Positions 51,943 through 60,547 of a DNA stretch of 64,000 nucleotides are shown here, in pieces; position 1 is the first letter of the stretch; every line of letters starts with the position of its first letter. The notes beneath the pieces were generated by a model. That model saw nothing but the letters and a program-made list of their open reading frames with translations, searched no databases and was not told the DNA's origin. This DNA comes from Rubrobacter indicoceani. Lineage in GTDB: Bacteria > Actinomycetota > Rubrobacteria > Rubrobacterales > Rubrobacteraceae. The position numbers and the translations under genes are program-made. The DNA is taken from the NCBI RefSeq assembly GCF_003568865.1, contig NZ_CP031115.1, positions 558,001 through 622,000 on the forward strand, written 5' to 3'.

Positions 51943-53100
51943 GTGATCGCCCTCAAAGGCAGGGTCGTTACCGATTACGAGGTCTGGGACGATGGGGTCG
52001 TGCTTGTCCGCGACGGAACGATATACGACGTGCTCCCCGACCGTTCGAGCCTCCCGGTCGACGTCCAGGCCCACGACTACGGCGAGGCCCTGATCCTCCC
52101 CGGCTTTGTCGACCTGCAGGTCAACGGAGCCTTCGGAACGGACGTGGCCACGGACCCGGACGGTTTGGCGAAGCTCTCCGGCAAGCTGCTCTCGACCGGC
52201 GTCACCTCGTACCTGCCAACGGTCATCACCTCGCCCGTCAGCCGGTACGAAGAGGTGCTGCCGGTCCTCGCCGGGGCGATGGAGCCGAGGGGGAACGTCG
52301 GGGCCGAGCCGCTCGGGCTGCACCTGGAGGGGCCGTTTATAGACCTCCGGTACCGGGGGGCGCACCCGGCGGCGAGCGTCCTCGCGCCGGACCCCGGGCT
52401 GCTCGAAGCCCTGCTCGACCTTGCGCCCGTCCGGCTCGTCACGCTCGCCCCGGAGAAAGAAGGCTCCGAGGCCCTGATGGAGCTTGCCCGAAACCGGGGC
52501 GTGGTGGTGTCTGCGGGACACACGGACGCGAACTTCGACGCCGCATACGCAACGCTCGACCGTTACGCGCCCAGCGTCACGCATCTGTTCAATGCCATGT
52601 CCCCGCTGCACCACCGGGCCCCGGGGCTTGTCGGGGCGGCGTTCGCGCACCCGAGGGTGGTGTGTGGTCTGATCCCCGACGGCAGGCACGTACATCCCGA
52701 GATGGTCGCGCTCGCCTTCAGAATGCTCGGGCCGGACAGGGTCTACCTTGTAACCGACTCCATCTCTGCCGCCGGGATGGGGACCGGGGAGTATGCGCTC
52801 GCCAGCCGTCGCGTCTACGTCGAGGATGACGGGGTGCCGAGGCTCGGGAGCGGGGTCATCGCCGGGAGCGTCCTGACGATGGGCGAGGCCTTCAAGAACA
52901 TCCTCGCCTTTACATCCTGCACCCTTCCGGAAGCCGCAAGGATGGTCGCCTCAACCCCGGCGAGGCTTGTCGGGGAGGGGCGGCGACGGGGACGGCTCAT
53001 GCCCGGCTTCGCCGCCGACATCACCGTTCTCGGACCGGACCTCCACGTCCGCTCCGTCTGGAAGGCCGGGCGGCGGGTGTACGAGACGAACAGCTTTTAA
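51943..53100 (+). CDS. nagA: N-acetylglucosamine-6-phosphate deacetylase
   Basis: A 385-residue amidohydrolase that removes the acetyl group from GlcNAc-6-phosphate in amino-sugar and cell-wall recycling. Motifs are ILPGFVDLQVNGAFG, GLHLEGPFID (metal Glu), VVSAGHTDANFDAA (metal His), THLFNAMSPLHHRAPG (metal His and substrate site), LIPDGRHVHPE, VTDSISAAGMG (catalytic Asp) and GRLMPGFAADITVL. The GTG start has AAAGGGA upstream; the frame extends a little further into the MFS gene but without a ribosome site. The MFS neighbour could handle related sugars. Confidence 0.94.
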   Translation: MIALKGRVVTDYEVWDDGVVLVRDGTIYDVLPDRSSLPVDVQAHDYGEALILPGFVDLQVNGAFGTDVATDPDGLAKLSGKLLSTGVTSYLPTVITSPVSRYEEVLPVLAGAMEPRGNVGAEPLGLHLEGPFIDLRYRGAHPAASVLAPDPGLLEALLDLAPVRLVTLAPEKEGSEALMELARNRGVVVSAGHTDANFDAAYATLDRYAPSVTHLFNAMSPLHHRAPGLVGAAFAHPRVVCGLIPDGRHVHPEMVALAFRMLGPDRVYLVTDSISAAGMGTGEYALASRRVYVEDDGVPRLGSGVIAGSVLTMGEAFKNILAFTSCTLPEAARMVASTPARLVGEGRRRGRLMPGFAADITVLGPDLHVRSVWKAGRRVYETNSF

Positions 53101-53440
53101 AGGCGGCGCATCTCCCTTGTGGCTGATCGGGGCAGCGGCTAATATACGCTGGGTATCGGGGTCTGTCGAAGCTCAAGCTCGGTGGGCGGACAAGCCGCAG
53201 TGAACCACAGGGGTGATCACCGCCGAACGGCGGGCCGCGTACGGTCTACGGGAACGGCGAGTTTGCAGCACGGCCCTGAACCGGGGCCTGGAAGATGCAG
53301 CCGGCTCCGTCTGGAGGACCGGCGGGATGTCTCGGGGAAACCGGGTATTTAGCAAAGAGGAGCTGTCTGCTGAGCGCGGCATGGTGTATGAGAGTTATTC
53401 CTTCGGTCGGGGAAGCCCGGCGACCACGGTCGAGGGTGGC
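53101..53440 (+). other. Upstream region of the diguanylate cyclase, possibly partly coding
   Basis: The frame of the next gene is open back to a GTG at 53213, but codon use in 53213-53440 is unlike the rest and no domain is seen. CTAATATACG at about 53150 could hold a -10 element. I treat it as control region with the caveat that 53213, 53326 and 53392 are also possible starts. Confidence 0.4.
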
Positions 53441-55111
53441 ATGAAGCTTGACTTTGAACGCGTCTTCGAGCTCGCCCCGGGCGGCATGGCGATCTTCGGG
53501 TCGGACGGAAGGCCCGTCGTGTTCAATCAGGCCATGGTCGGGATGCTTGAGTGCAGACACCCCGGCGCATACACCCGGAGCCTCGAAGACCTGATGCACC
53601 CCGAAGAGGTCGCGGAGTGTCGGGAGCGCATGCGGCGGCTGCTCTCCGGCGAGCGGGACAGCTTCCTTTTCGAGGGGCGTTTCGTCCGGGAAACCGGCCG
53701 GGACTTCCGGGGCGTGGCGGAGCTTACGCTCCTTCGCGTGGACACCGGCGGTAGCGGGGACTCCCACTTCGTGCTCAACCTGAGAGACAACACGAAAAAG
53801 CTCGACGCCGAGCGAAAACTCCGGGAGAGCGCAGAGCGTTTCCGGGCGCTCGTGGACAGGTCCTCCGAGATAGTCAAGATCGTGGGCCTCGAAGGAAACA
53901 TCCGCTACGCAAGCCCGGCCATGGAGCGGGTGCTCGGTTACCCGCCGGATGAGATCACCGGCAGAAACATCTTCGACTTCCTTCACCCCGACGATATCCC
54001 GGCGATCCGGGAGAAAACGGAGGCGGCCGTCGCCCGGGCGGCCGCGGACGATACCGTCTGGAACGTCGCCGAGTACCGGATGCGACACGCCGACGGCTCG
54101 TGGCGACACATCGAGAGCGTCGGGACTTATCTTCCGGACCACCCCGCCGTTCGCGGCGTCGTCATCAACGCGCGCGACATCAGCGAGCGCCGGGAGAACG
54201 AGAGGCGAATCCGCGAGAGCGAGGAGAAATACCGCCGCGTCGTCGAGACGATCGAGGAGGTGATCTTCCGCACCGACGGGAGAGGCCGCTGGAGCTTCCT
54301 GAACCCCGCGTGGACGAAGCTGACCGGATACTCGCCTGAAGAATCCATCGGACGGAAGGCGGCGGACTTTCTTGTCCGCGCCCCCGGAAGTCGCGTCTCC
54401 GGTCCCGACGGGGACGACCCGCCCTCAAGAGAAGTAGAGATAGAGACTCGGCGGGGGACAAAGCGTATCTTCGAGGTCTCCTTCGCCGTCGAGCCGGAGG
54501 GGGAGGACTTCCACGATTCCTTCGGGATACTGCACGACGTTACGGAGCGCAAGCGGCTCGAAGAACGCCTCGAACGCCTCGCGATGCACGACCCGCTCAC
54601 CGACCTCCCGAACCGCCGGCTCTTTCTCGACTACCTGAGAAACTCGACGCCCTGGGGGGAGCGGGGTTATACAGCACGAGAGTCTACCTCCCTGCTCTTT
54701 TTGGACATAGACCGCTTCAAACAGGTAAACGACAACCTTGGGCACGAGGCCGGAGATTCGGTGCTGGTCGCCGTAGCCGGTCGGCTCGAAGGCTGCGTCA
54801 GAGCCGAGGACATCGTCGCCAGGCTCGGCGGTGAGGAGTTCGTGATCCTGATGGCCGGAGCCGGGGTCCGGGAGGCCCGGCGCGCCGCCGAACGCGTCCT
54901 CGGGGTCTTTGGCCGACCGTTCTCGCTCGGCGCGGACGAAGCTCAGGTAAACCTGGGGGTGAGCATCGGCATCGCCTGCGCCGCAAGCCGGGAGATCTCC
55001 CCCGAAGAACTCCTGCGTCGGGCCGATACCGCCATGTATCAGGTCAAACGGCGCGGTGGTGGCGGCTGGAGTACCTACAACCTCAAGGCCCCGGAAAACG
55101 AAAGCGGGTGA
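53441..55111 (+). CDS. PAS-domain diguanylate cyclase
   Basis: A cytoplasmic signalling protein of about 556 residues that makes cyclic di-GMP. Three PAS domains come first (about 1-110 FELAPGGMAIFGSDGRPVVFN; 125-245 IRYASPAMERVLGYPPDEITG and FLHPDDIP; 250-370 FLNPAWTKLTGYSPEESIG, each quoted in part). A GGDEF domain follows (DPLTDLPNRRLFLDYL, LDIDRFKQVNDNLGHEAGD, the active site GGEEF and DTAMYQVKRRGG). RAED five residues before GGEEF fits the inhibitory I-site RxxD. No membrane helix is present, so it senses an internal signal. I chose the ATG with GAGGGTGGC upstream directly before the first PAS. Confidence 0.88.
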   Translation: MKLDFERVFELAPGGMAIFGSDGRPVVFNQAMVGMLECRHPGAYTRSLEDLMHPEEVAECRERMRRLLSGERDSFLFEGRFVRETGRDFRGVAELTLLRVDTGGSGDSHFVLNLRDNTKKLDAERKLRESAERFRALVDRSSEIVKIVGLEGNIRYASPAMERVLGYPPDEITGRNIFDFLHPDDIPAIREKTEAAVARAAADDTVWNVAEYRMRHADGSWRHIESVGTYLPDHPAVRGVVINARDISERRENERRIRESEEKYRRVVETIEEVIFRTDGRGRWSFLNPAWTKLTGYSPEESIGRKAADFLVRAPGSRVSGPDGDDPPSREVEIETRRGTKRIFEVSFAVEPEGEDFHDSFGILHDVTERKRLEERLERLAMHDPLTDLPNRRLFLDYLRNSTPWGERGYTARESTSLLFLDIDRFKQVNDNLGHEAGDSVLVAVAGRLEGCVRAEDIVARLGGEEFVILMAGAGVREARRAAERVLGVFGRPFSLGADEAQVNLGVSIGIACAASREISPEELLRRADTAMYQVKRRGGGGWSTYNLKAPENESG

Positions 55112-55312
55112 AACCCCCGCAACCGACGCACCTCGCCTTCCGGTAAACAGGGCTTTCGGGGCACCGGGCGGGCAAGGATGGACAAACCTTGTACGTGGAA
55201 GTCTTTCCGGTGGCAGGCGCGGCGCAGAACATCGAAAAGACCAGAGAAGAGCCGTCCCGCACCGGGCAAGCGAAGTTCCGGAGCTTCCGGGTCGCATGGT
55301 AGAATATCCGGC

Positions 55313-55732
55313 ATGACAGAGGTAAAGAAAGTACACAGAACAGACGATGAGTGGTGGCGGCAACTTACCCCCGAACAGTACCGGGTCGCTCGCAAGAAAG
55401 GCACCGAGCGGGCCTTCAGCGGGGAGTACTGGGACACAAAAGACCGGGGCGTATATCGCTGCATCTGCTGCGATGAACCGCTCTTCTCCTCGGAGACCAA
55501 GTACGACTCCGGGACCGGGTGGCCGAGCTTCTACGAGCCGCTCGAATACGAGCGGATATCCGAAGAGACGGATCGCACGCTCTTCTTTGCGGTGCGCACC
55601 GAGGTACTCTGCGCCGCCTGCGACGCGCACCTCGGACACGTCTTCGGTGACGGCCCCGCCCCGACGGGCAAACGCTACTGCCTGAACTCCGCCTCGCTGC
55701 GCTTCGACCCCGGAGCGACAAAGCCGGAATAG
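55313..55732 (+). CDS. msrB: Peptide-methionine (R)-S-oxide reductase MsrB
   Basis: A 139-residue enzyme that repairs methionine R-sulfoxide in proteins. Zinc is held by CICC and CAAC; GTGWPSFYEP, HLGHVFGDGP and the catalytic Cys in KRYCLNSASLRF are present. The ATG lies 7 bases after TAGAAT with no ribosome site, so the mRNA is probably leaderless, which supports this start over longer ones. An MsrA gene is not in the window. Confidence 0.95.
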   Translation: MTEVKKVHRTDDEWWRQLTPEQYRVARKKGTERAFSGEYWDTKDRGVYRCICCDEPLFSSETKYDSGTGWPSFYEPLEYERISEETDRTLFFAVRTEVLCAACDAHLGHVFGDGPAPTGKRYCLNSASLRFDPGATKPE

Positions 55733-55740
55733 CTTGCGCT

Positions 55741-55775
55741 CCCCGCCCGGTTAACAGAACGTTAACCGGGCGGGG
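55741..55775 (+). promoter_or_regulatory. Perfect 15-bp hairpin with two TTAAC(A/C) repeats before the LtaS-like gene
   Basis: CCCCGCCCGGTTAAC and GTTAACCGGGCGGGG are exact inverse copies around AGAAC. There is no T-tract on either strand, which argues against a simple terminator. TTAACA-GAACG-TTAACC also fits the spacing of PhoP boxes known from Bacillus, and TATAAT follows at 55783-55788, 8 bases before the next start codon. It may work as a terminator for msrB, an operator, or both. Confidence 0.55.
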
Positions 55776-55796
55776 CGACGACTATAATGCCCCCTC

Positions 55797-57707
55797 ATGA
55801 GAGGGGGCGCGAAGAGGTTCGTCGGCGGGCTGTTCCATCTTCCGGACCGCAGAGACCGCGTCTATCTTCTTCTGCTTGCAGGCCCGCTGTTTCTCTACAC
55901 GACCGCGCTCCGGGTCGTCTCGTTCAGGCCCGGCGACGGGGGACTGGCGGGGCTTCTGCTCTCGGACCTGCCGTTCGGCCTCGGGTTCGTGCTGTTCTGG
56001 GTCGGGGTGTTCCGTTCCGGGGTTTTGCGGGTGGTCGCGGCCGGGTTGCTGCACGCTGCGACGCTGCTCGTCATCGTGGTCGCTACGTGTGCGTATCAGT
56101 ACCTACGCACGACCGGCACGACCCTGGACTACAGCATCGTCGCCTACTACCTTTCGGCCCCGAAGGAGGCTACGGGGGCGGTATCGAGCGAGTCGTCGGT
56201 CTGGCTGTGGGCCCTGCTCTTCTGCATGCTTCTCTATTCGCTTTTCGGGCCCGCGCTCTTTGCCCGCCTCTTCTTTGGAGCCGGGGTGGATGCTTCGGAG
56301 GACGAGGCCCCCCTCGGGACAGGGGCGCGTACCATGACGCGGGGAAGGTTTATCGCCGCCGGGGCGGGGGCGGGCGCGCTGCTGCTGCGGGGCTCGTTCG
56401 GCGGCGAGGCTGCGATGTCGCGGGGGGCCGTCTCCAACCTTGTAGCGACCGGAATAGAGCAGTCCCGCTACAGAGCGGCGGTCGCAAACTTCGAAGGGGC
56501 GGTCGACCTCTCGAAGCTCAGGTTCGTCGCCACCGACCGGACGCGCAAAAAACACGTGGCCCTGATCCACCTCGAATCAGTCCGGCACTCTTCCGTGACC
56601 CCCTATACCCCCGACCTCGCCACGATGCCGTACCTCGCCGAGCTATCCCGCCGGAGCCTCCTCGTGGAGCGGGCCTACACCACCGTGCCGCACACCTCGA
56701 AGGCGGTCAGTTCGATCTGCTCGGGCCTCTTTCCGAACCCCGGGACGGAGATAGTAGAGGCTGAGCCCGGCGGGATGCCCGCCCGCTGCCTGCCGGAGCT
56801 TCTGTCGGAGCACGGTTACCGCAGCGCGTGGTTTCAGTCCGCCACAAAGACCTTCGAGAACCGGGCGCAGCACGTCGCAAACCTCGGTTACGAGCACTTC
56901 GCCGCCTACAAAGATATGCCGACGGAAGGCTTCTGGCCCTGCAACTACCTAGGCTACGAAGACGACATCATGCTCGGCCCGAGCCGGGAATGGCTTAGGG
57001 AGAACGCCTCCGGCCCGACCTTTGTCATGTACCTCGGCCTCACGCCGCATCATCAGTACCTGCCGCTCGACCGCTACGGCAGAAAGGCGTTCGCAAACGG
57101 CGTCTACGGGCGCTACCTGAACAACATCTACTACGACGACTTCTGGGTCGGGAACATCATCGAGCAGTACCGGAGGCTCGGGATATACGAGGAGACCGTG
57201 TTCGTGATCTACGGCGATCACGGCGAAGCCTTCGGGGAACACGGTCTGAGCGGCCACGACGGCATCCCCTACTAAGAGGGCCTGCGCGTCCCGTTCGTGA
57301 TCCACGAACCGGGCAACTTCGACGGCGGGGAGCGAATCAAGGGCCCGGTCAGCCACCTGGACCTCCCGCCGACCCTCGCCGGGCTGCTCGGCTTCAGGGT
57401 CGCCGGGGGGAGGTATCCGGGGGTGGACTTCATCGGCGGCGAGGTGGACGCCGGGAGGGTTCTCCGGTTCTCCTGCCGCCCCGACCTCCTGAGCCTCACC
57501 CGGCTGGAAGCGAACGAGAAATACATCCACCACTTCGGAAAAAAGCCCGAGGAGTACTACGACCTCACGAAAGACCCTGGCGAGAAGATCAACCTCGCAG
57601 GCAAGGTCGGGGAGGCCCGGCTCTCGGTGCTGCGGAGGGAGATGATCTCCTGGCACGCCTGGGCCACCGCCGCATACTCGCCGGACGCAGCGGCCGAAAA
57701 CGCCTGA
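55797..57707 (+). pseudogene. LtaS/sulfatase-like membrane phosphotransferase interrupted by one in-frame TAA
   Basis: The intact reading would be a 636-residue protein: about five N-terminal helices (YLLLLAGPLFLYTTALRV and following), then an extracellular alkaline-phosphatase-fold domain. Metal and nucleophile motifs are ALIHLESVRHS, TTVPHTSKAVSSICSG (Thr), TPHHQYLPLDRY and YGDHGEAFGEHG; the end has YYDLTKDPGEKINLA. The stop TAA at 57273-57275 follows GHDGIPY and the same frame continues with EGLRVPFVIHEPG, where relatives read DEGLRVP, so GAA to TAA is the likely change. Without readthrough the product loses 144 residues. A probably leaderless ATG follows TATAAT by 8 bases. Confidence 0.8.
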
Positions 57708-57743
57708 TCTCGACCGAAAAGGCGAGGTCAAGATCGCCCCCGC

Positions 57744-58001
57744 GTGCGCTCCGCCCCTTGCCCGGATTACGCCCCCGGAGAAAGCAAACACCGTCCGGCC
57801 TCAGCCGGAAGGAGCGAACACATTGGGGCAGAAAAAACCCGGATAAAAACCGGGGCGAGCGGCGATCCTCACGAGGCGGTCTACGCCGACCGGCAGCCGG
57901 GGAGGGTCCGCTACAGGTGGAAGCTGCTGCTTCTGACGCTCTTCATGCTCGGTGCCTTTACGGCGAGGCTGGCCGCGGGCTACGCTTCGATGCCGCCCTG
58001 A
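57744..58001 (+). CDS. Possible small single-pass membrane protein
   Basis: The frame ends with RYRWKLLLLTLFMLGAFTARLAAGYASMPP (one hydrophobic helix, quoted for its KLLLLTLFMLGAF core), preceded by a charged stretch. The GTG at 57744 gives 85 residues but the first third looks poor. A strong GGAAGGAG at 57807-57814 stands 7 bases before an ATT codon in this frame (57822), which would give 59 residues starting IGAEKTR; ATT is a rare start. A TTG one base later is in another frame and stops after seven codons. No family is recognised. Confidence 0.4.
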   Translation: MRSAPCPDYAPGESKHRPASAGRSEHIGAEKTRIKTGASGDPHEAVYADRQPGRVRYRWKLLLLTLFMLGAFTARLAAGYASMPP

Positions 58002-58113
58002 GACGCTCCCGGTCGCCCCCGAACCCCCCCGAACCCCGTAAGTGTTACTCATCGCTGAAGCGCACCGCCGGGGCTTGTATCCTCGGGGCCAAAACCACCT
58101 TACGGAGGATCAA

Positions 58114-59523
58114 TTGGCTTCCGCAGCCCGACAGCCCGAAGATATACCCGAGGAGCGCGTCCAGAGCCTCAACGACGAGCCGGCACGCCGGGACGGCGAC
58201 TACGTCCTGTACTGGATGCAGGCCTCCGTCCGCTCGCGTTTCAACCACGCTCTTGAGTACGCCCTGTGGCGGGCCAACGACGCAGACCAGCGTCTCCTCG
58301 TCGTATTCGGCCTGACCGACGACTACCCCGAAGCCAACCTCCGGCACTTCACGTTTCTTCTGGAAGGACTCTCCGACGTACAGAAGAACCTCAAGCGGCG
58401 CGGGATCAAGCTCGTCGTGCGGCGGGGCTCCCCCGAGAAGGTCGCCGTGGAGGCCGCGAAGGGGGCGAGCCTCGTTGTAACCGACCGGGGATACCTGCGT
58501 CACCAGCGCAAGTGGCGGAAGACCGTTGCGGAAGAGGCCGGGTGTGAGGTAGTCCAGGTCGAGTCCGACGTGGTCGTTCCGGTAGAGGTCGCCTCCGACA
58601 AGCGCGAGTACGCCGCCCGTACGATCCGCCCGAAGATAAAGAAACACCTCGACGACTTTCTTGCAGCCCTCGACCCGATCGAGCCGCAGAAATCGTCCGC
58701 GAACATGTCCGAGGAAGGCCTCGACCTTTCGGACACCGAGGCCGTTCTCTCCAGGATGAAGAACCTCGACCGCGAGGTTGCCGCCGTCTCAAAGCTCTAC
58801 AGGGGCGGGGAGTCGGAGGCGCGGCGCGTCCTGTCCGACTTTCTTGACGCCCGGTTCTCGAGCTACTCGGAGAACCGCAACCAGCCGCAGACCGACGCCG
58901 TCTCGCACATGAGCAAGTACCTGCACTACGGCCACATCTCGCCCCTCGAGGTTGCGCTAGCGGTCCGGGACTCCGGCGCGGCGGATCAGAACATAGACGA
59001 CTACCTTGAAGAACTCATCGTCCGGCGGGAGCTTCCGATGAACTTTGTCTACTACGAACCCGACTACGACAAGTTCTCGTGCTTGCCGGACTGGGCAGAG
59101 AAGACCCTCTCCAAGCATCGGGACGACGCGCGGGAGTACTCGTATACCCGGTGGCAGCTGGAGGACGCCGAGACGCACGACGAGTACTGGAACGCGGCGA
59201 TGCGCGAGTTGCGCTACACGGGGTACATGCACAACTACATGCGGATGTACTGGGGAAAAAAGATACTCGAATGGTCGGACACCCCCGAGTACGCCCACCA
59301 GACCGCGCTCTACCTCAACAACAAGTACTTCCTTGACGGGCGCGACCCGAACTCGTACGCAAACGTTGCCTGGATCTTCGGGGTGCACGATCAGGCCTGG
59401 AAGGAGCGCCCCGTCTTCGGCAAGACCCGCTATATGGCAGCCGGGGGTCTGGAGCGCAAGGCGAAGCCCGAGGAGTACGTCAAGAAAGTGGACCGCATGG
59501 TAGAGAACCTCACGGCCCGCTAG
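58114..59523 (+). CDS. Class II CPD photolyase
   Basis: Deoxyribodipyrimidine photolyase of class II, 469 residues, using FAD and blue light to split cyclobutane pyrimidine dimers. Typical class II parts are RDGDYVLYWMQASVR, FGLTDDYPEANLRHFTFLLEGL (quoted as GLTDDYPEANLRHF), TDRGYLRHQRKWRK, SKYLHYGHISPLEVALAV, ELIVRRELPMNFVYY, MHNYMRMYWGKKILEW and NSYANVAWIFGVHDQAW. The TTG start has GGAGG 5 bases upstream; the frame is open to 58042 but that part is not photolyase-like. It fits a light- and radiation-exposed lifestyle. Confidence 0.94.
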   Translation: MASAARQPEDIPEERVQSLNDEPARRDGDYVLYWMQASVRSRFNHALEYALWRANDADQRLLVVFGLTDDYPEANLRHFTFLLEGLSDVQKNLKRRGIKLVVRRGSPEKVAVEAAKGASLVVTDRGYLRHQRKWRKTVAEEAGCEVVQVESDVVVPVEVASDKREYAARTIRPKIKKHLDDFLAALDPIEPQKSSANMSEEGLDLSDTEAVLSRMKNLDREVAAVSKLYRGGESEARRVLSDFLDARFSSYSENRNQPQTDAVSHMSKYLHYGHISPLEVALAVRDSGAADQNIDDYLEELIVRRELPMNFVYYEPDYDKFSCLPDWAEKTLSKHRDDAREYSYTRWQLEDAETHDEYWNAAMRELRYTGYMHNYMRMYWGKKILEWSDTPEYAHQTALYLNNKYFLDGRDPNSYANVAWIFGVHDQAWKERPVFGKTRYMAAGGLERKAKPEEYVKKVDRMVENLTAR

Positions 59524-59533
59524 AAGCCGCGCC

Positions 59534-60232
59534 TCACTCCGACGAACCGCCGTCCGAAGAACTCTGGCTGCTGTTCTGCTGCACGACCACCGACGAACTC
59601 GACGAAGAGTTCGACGACGAGCCCGACGAGACGGATCTCGTCGAGGAAGTCGAGGAAGAAGTCGAGGAGTTCGAAGATGAGTTCGTTGAACTGGACAGAC
59701 CAGAGCCAGAGTAGGTAAAGGAGATCTCGCTGCCGGGTTCGGTTACCTCGTAGACCGAACTGTCGTCTCCGGACTCGAGCTGCACCCGGAGCCGCCCGTC
59801 GCCCTCCTTGGTCAGGTTGCAGGAAACCTCCCCGTCTCCGGCGAGCTGGTAGGAGAGGCGTTCCGGCACGGCCCCTTCAACGGCTTCTTCCTCGCCGTTT
59901 ACGCTGCAGGTCCCGGAAAACCTTGTGCCTTCCTCGCCCTGAAAGCGGATCAAGACCCGTGAGGCGGGGGCGTCTGAGGTTTGATCACCCCCGGTGGCGG
60001 AAGTGGTCTCCTCGCCGGAGGTCGGTGTGACCCTCGGTTCGGCTGTTTGCCCGGTCGTTGGCTCGGGGGTCTGCACCGTCGTGGCGGGTTGCCGGACCGC
60101 TTCGTCCCCGCCGCCGGGAGCTTCGGACGAGCCGCCGGTGGAGCATCCGAGCGCGGTGGTCGCCAGCGCACCGAGTACGGCGGCTACAAGCACGGGCTTC
60201 GAGCCGGTCTTTATCCTGCTGAAATTTCGCAT
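59534..60232 (-). CDS. Ser-rich lipoprotein
   Basis: A 232-residue exported lipoprotein of unknown function. The signal peptide ends in LATTALGC (lipobox). A Thr/Pro/Glu-rich spacer (about 25-80) precedes a small globular beta domain (about 85-175, VLIRFQGEEGTRFSGTCSVNGE with two Cys, FSGTC and EVSCNL, that may form a disulfide). The last 60 residues are almost only Ser with some Asn, Thr and Val, a low-complexity tail ending in SSDGGSSE. The ATG has AGAGAGATCC upstream. Confidence 0.8.
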   Translation of the reverse strand: MRNFSRIKTGSKPVLVAAVLGALATTALGCSTGGSSEAPGGGDEAVRQPATTVQTPEPTTGQTAEPRVTPTSGEETTSATGGDQTSDAPASRVLIRFQGEEGTRFSGTCSVNGEEEAVEGAVPERLSYQLAGDGEVSCNLTKEGDGRLRVQLESGDDSSVYEVTEPGSEISFTYSGSGLSSSTNSSSNSSTSSSTSSTRSVSSGSSSNSSSSSSVVVQQNSSQSSSDGGSSE

Positions 60233-60547
60233 GGCAGGATCTCTCCTCTGCATCGAGTACCTTGAAGGGATATATACGAGGCTGGTAGCGTCCGGGTTTC
60301 CAGCCTCGCCCGGAAACCCGCAGACGACCGGACGCCCGCCCGGCCCGTATCCCGGCGGGGACGATGCCGCGGCCCATCGCACCCCGGCATTTTCGGGCAG
60401 GCCCGGAACCGCGTCAGCCCCGCAGCGGTTCCTCTACCTCCGTGCGCGGCGCAGAGATTTCAGGTGGCCTTCGGACAGCCCGGTAGCAGCCTCGACTTCC
60501 AGGTTGCGGTCGACCTCGATAACCCCCGTGTTTCGCTGGCTTTATCC
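60233..60547. other. Intergenic stretch without a recognisable gene
   Basis: Some 315 bases between the alcohol dehydrogenase end and the lipoprotein start, both on the minus strand. It should contain the lipoprotein promoter (TATATA at about 60269). I see no conserved frame or RNA structure. Confidence 0.4.

Noticed and set aside
55741-55775. Plain Rho-independent terminator
   Set aside because: The stem is perfect but there is no T-tract on either strand; kept as regulatory element with open function.
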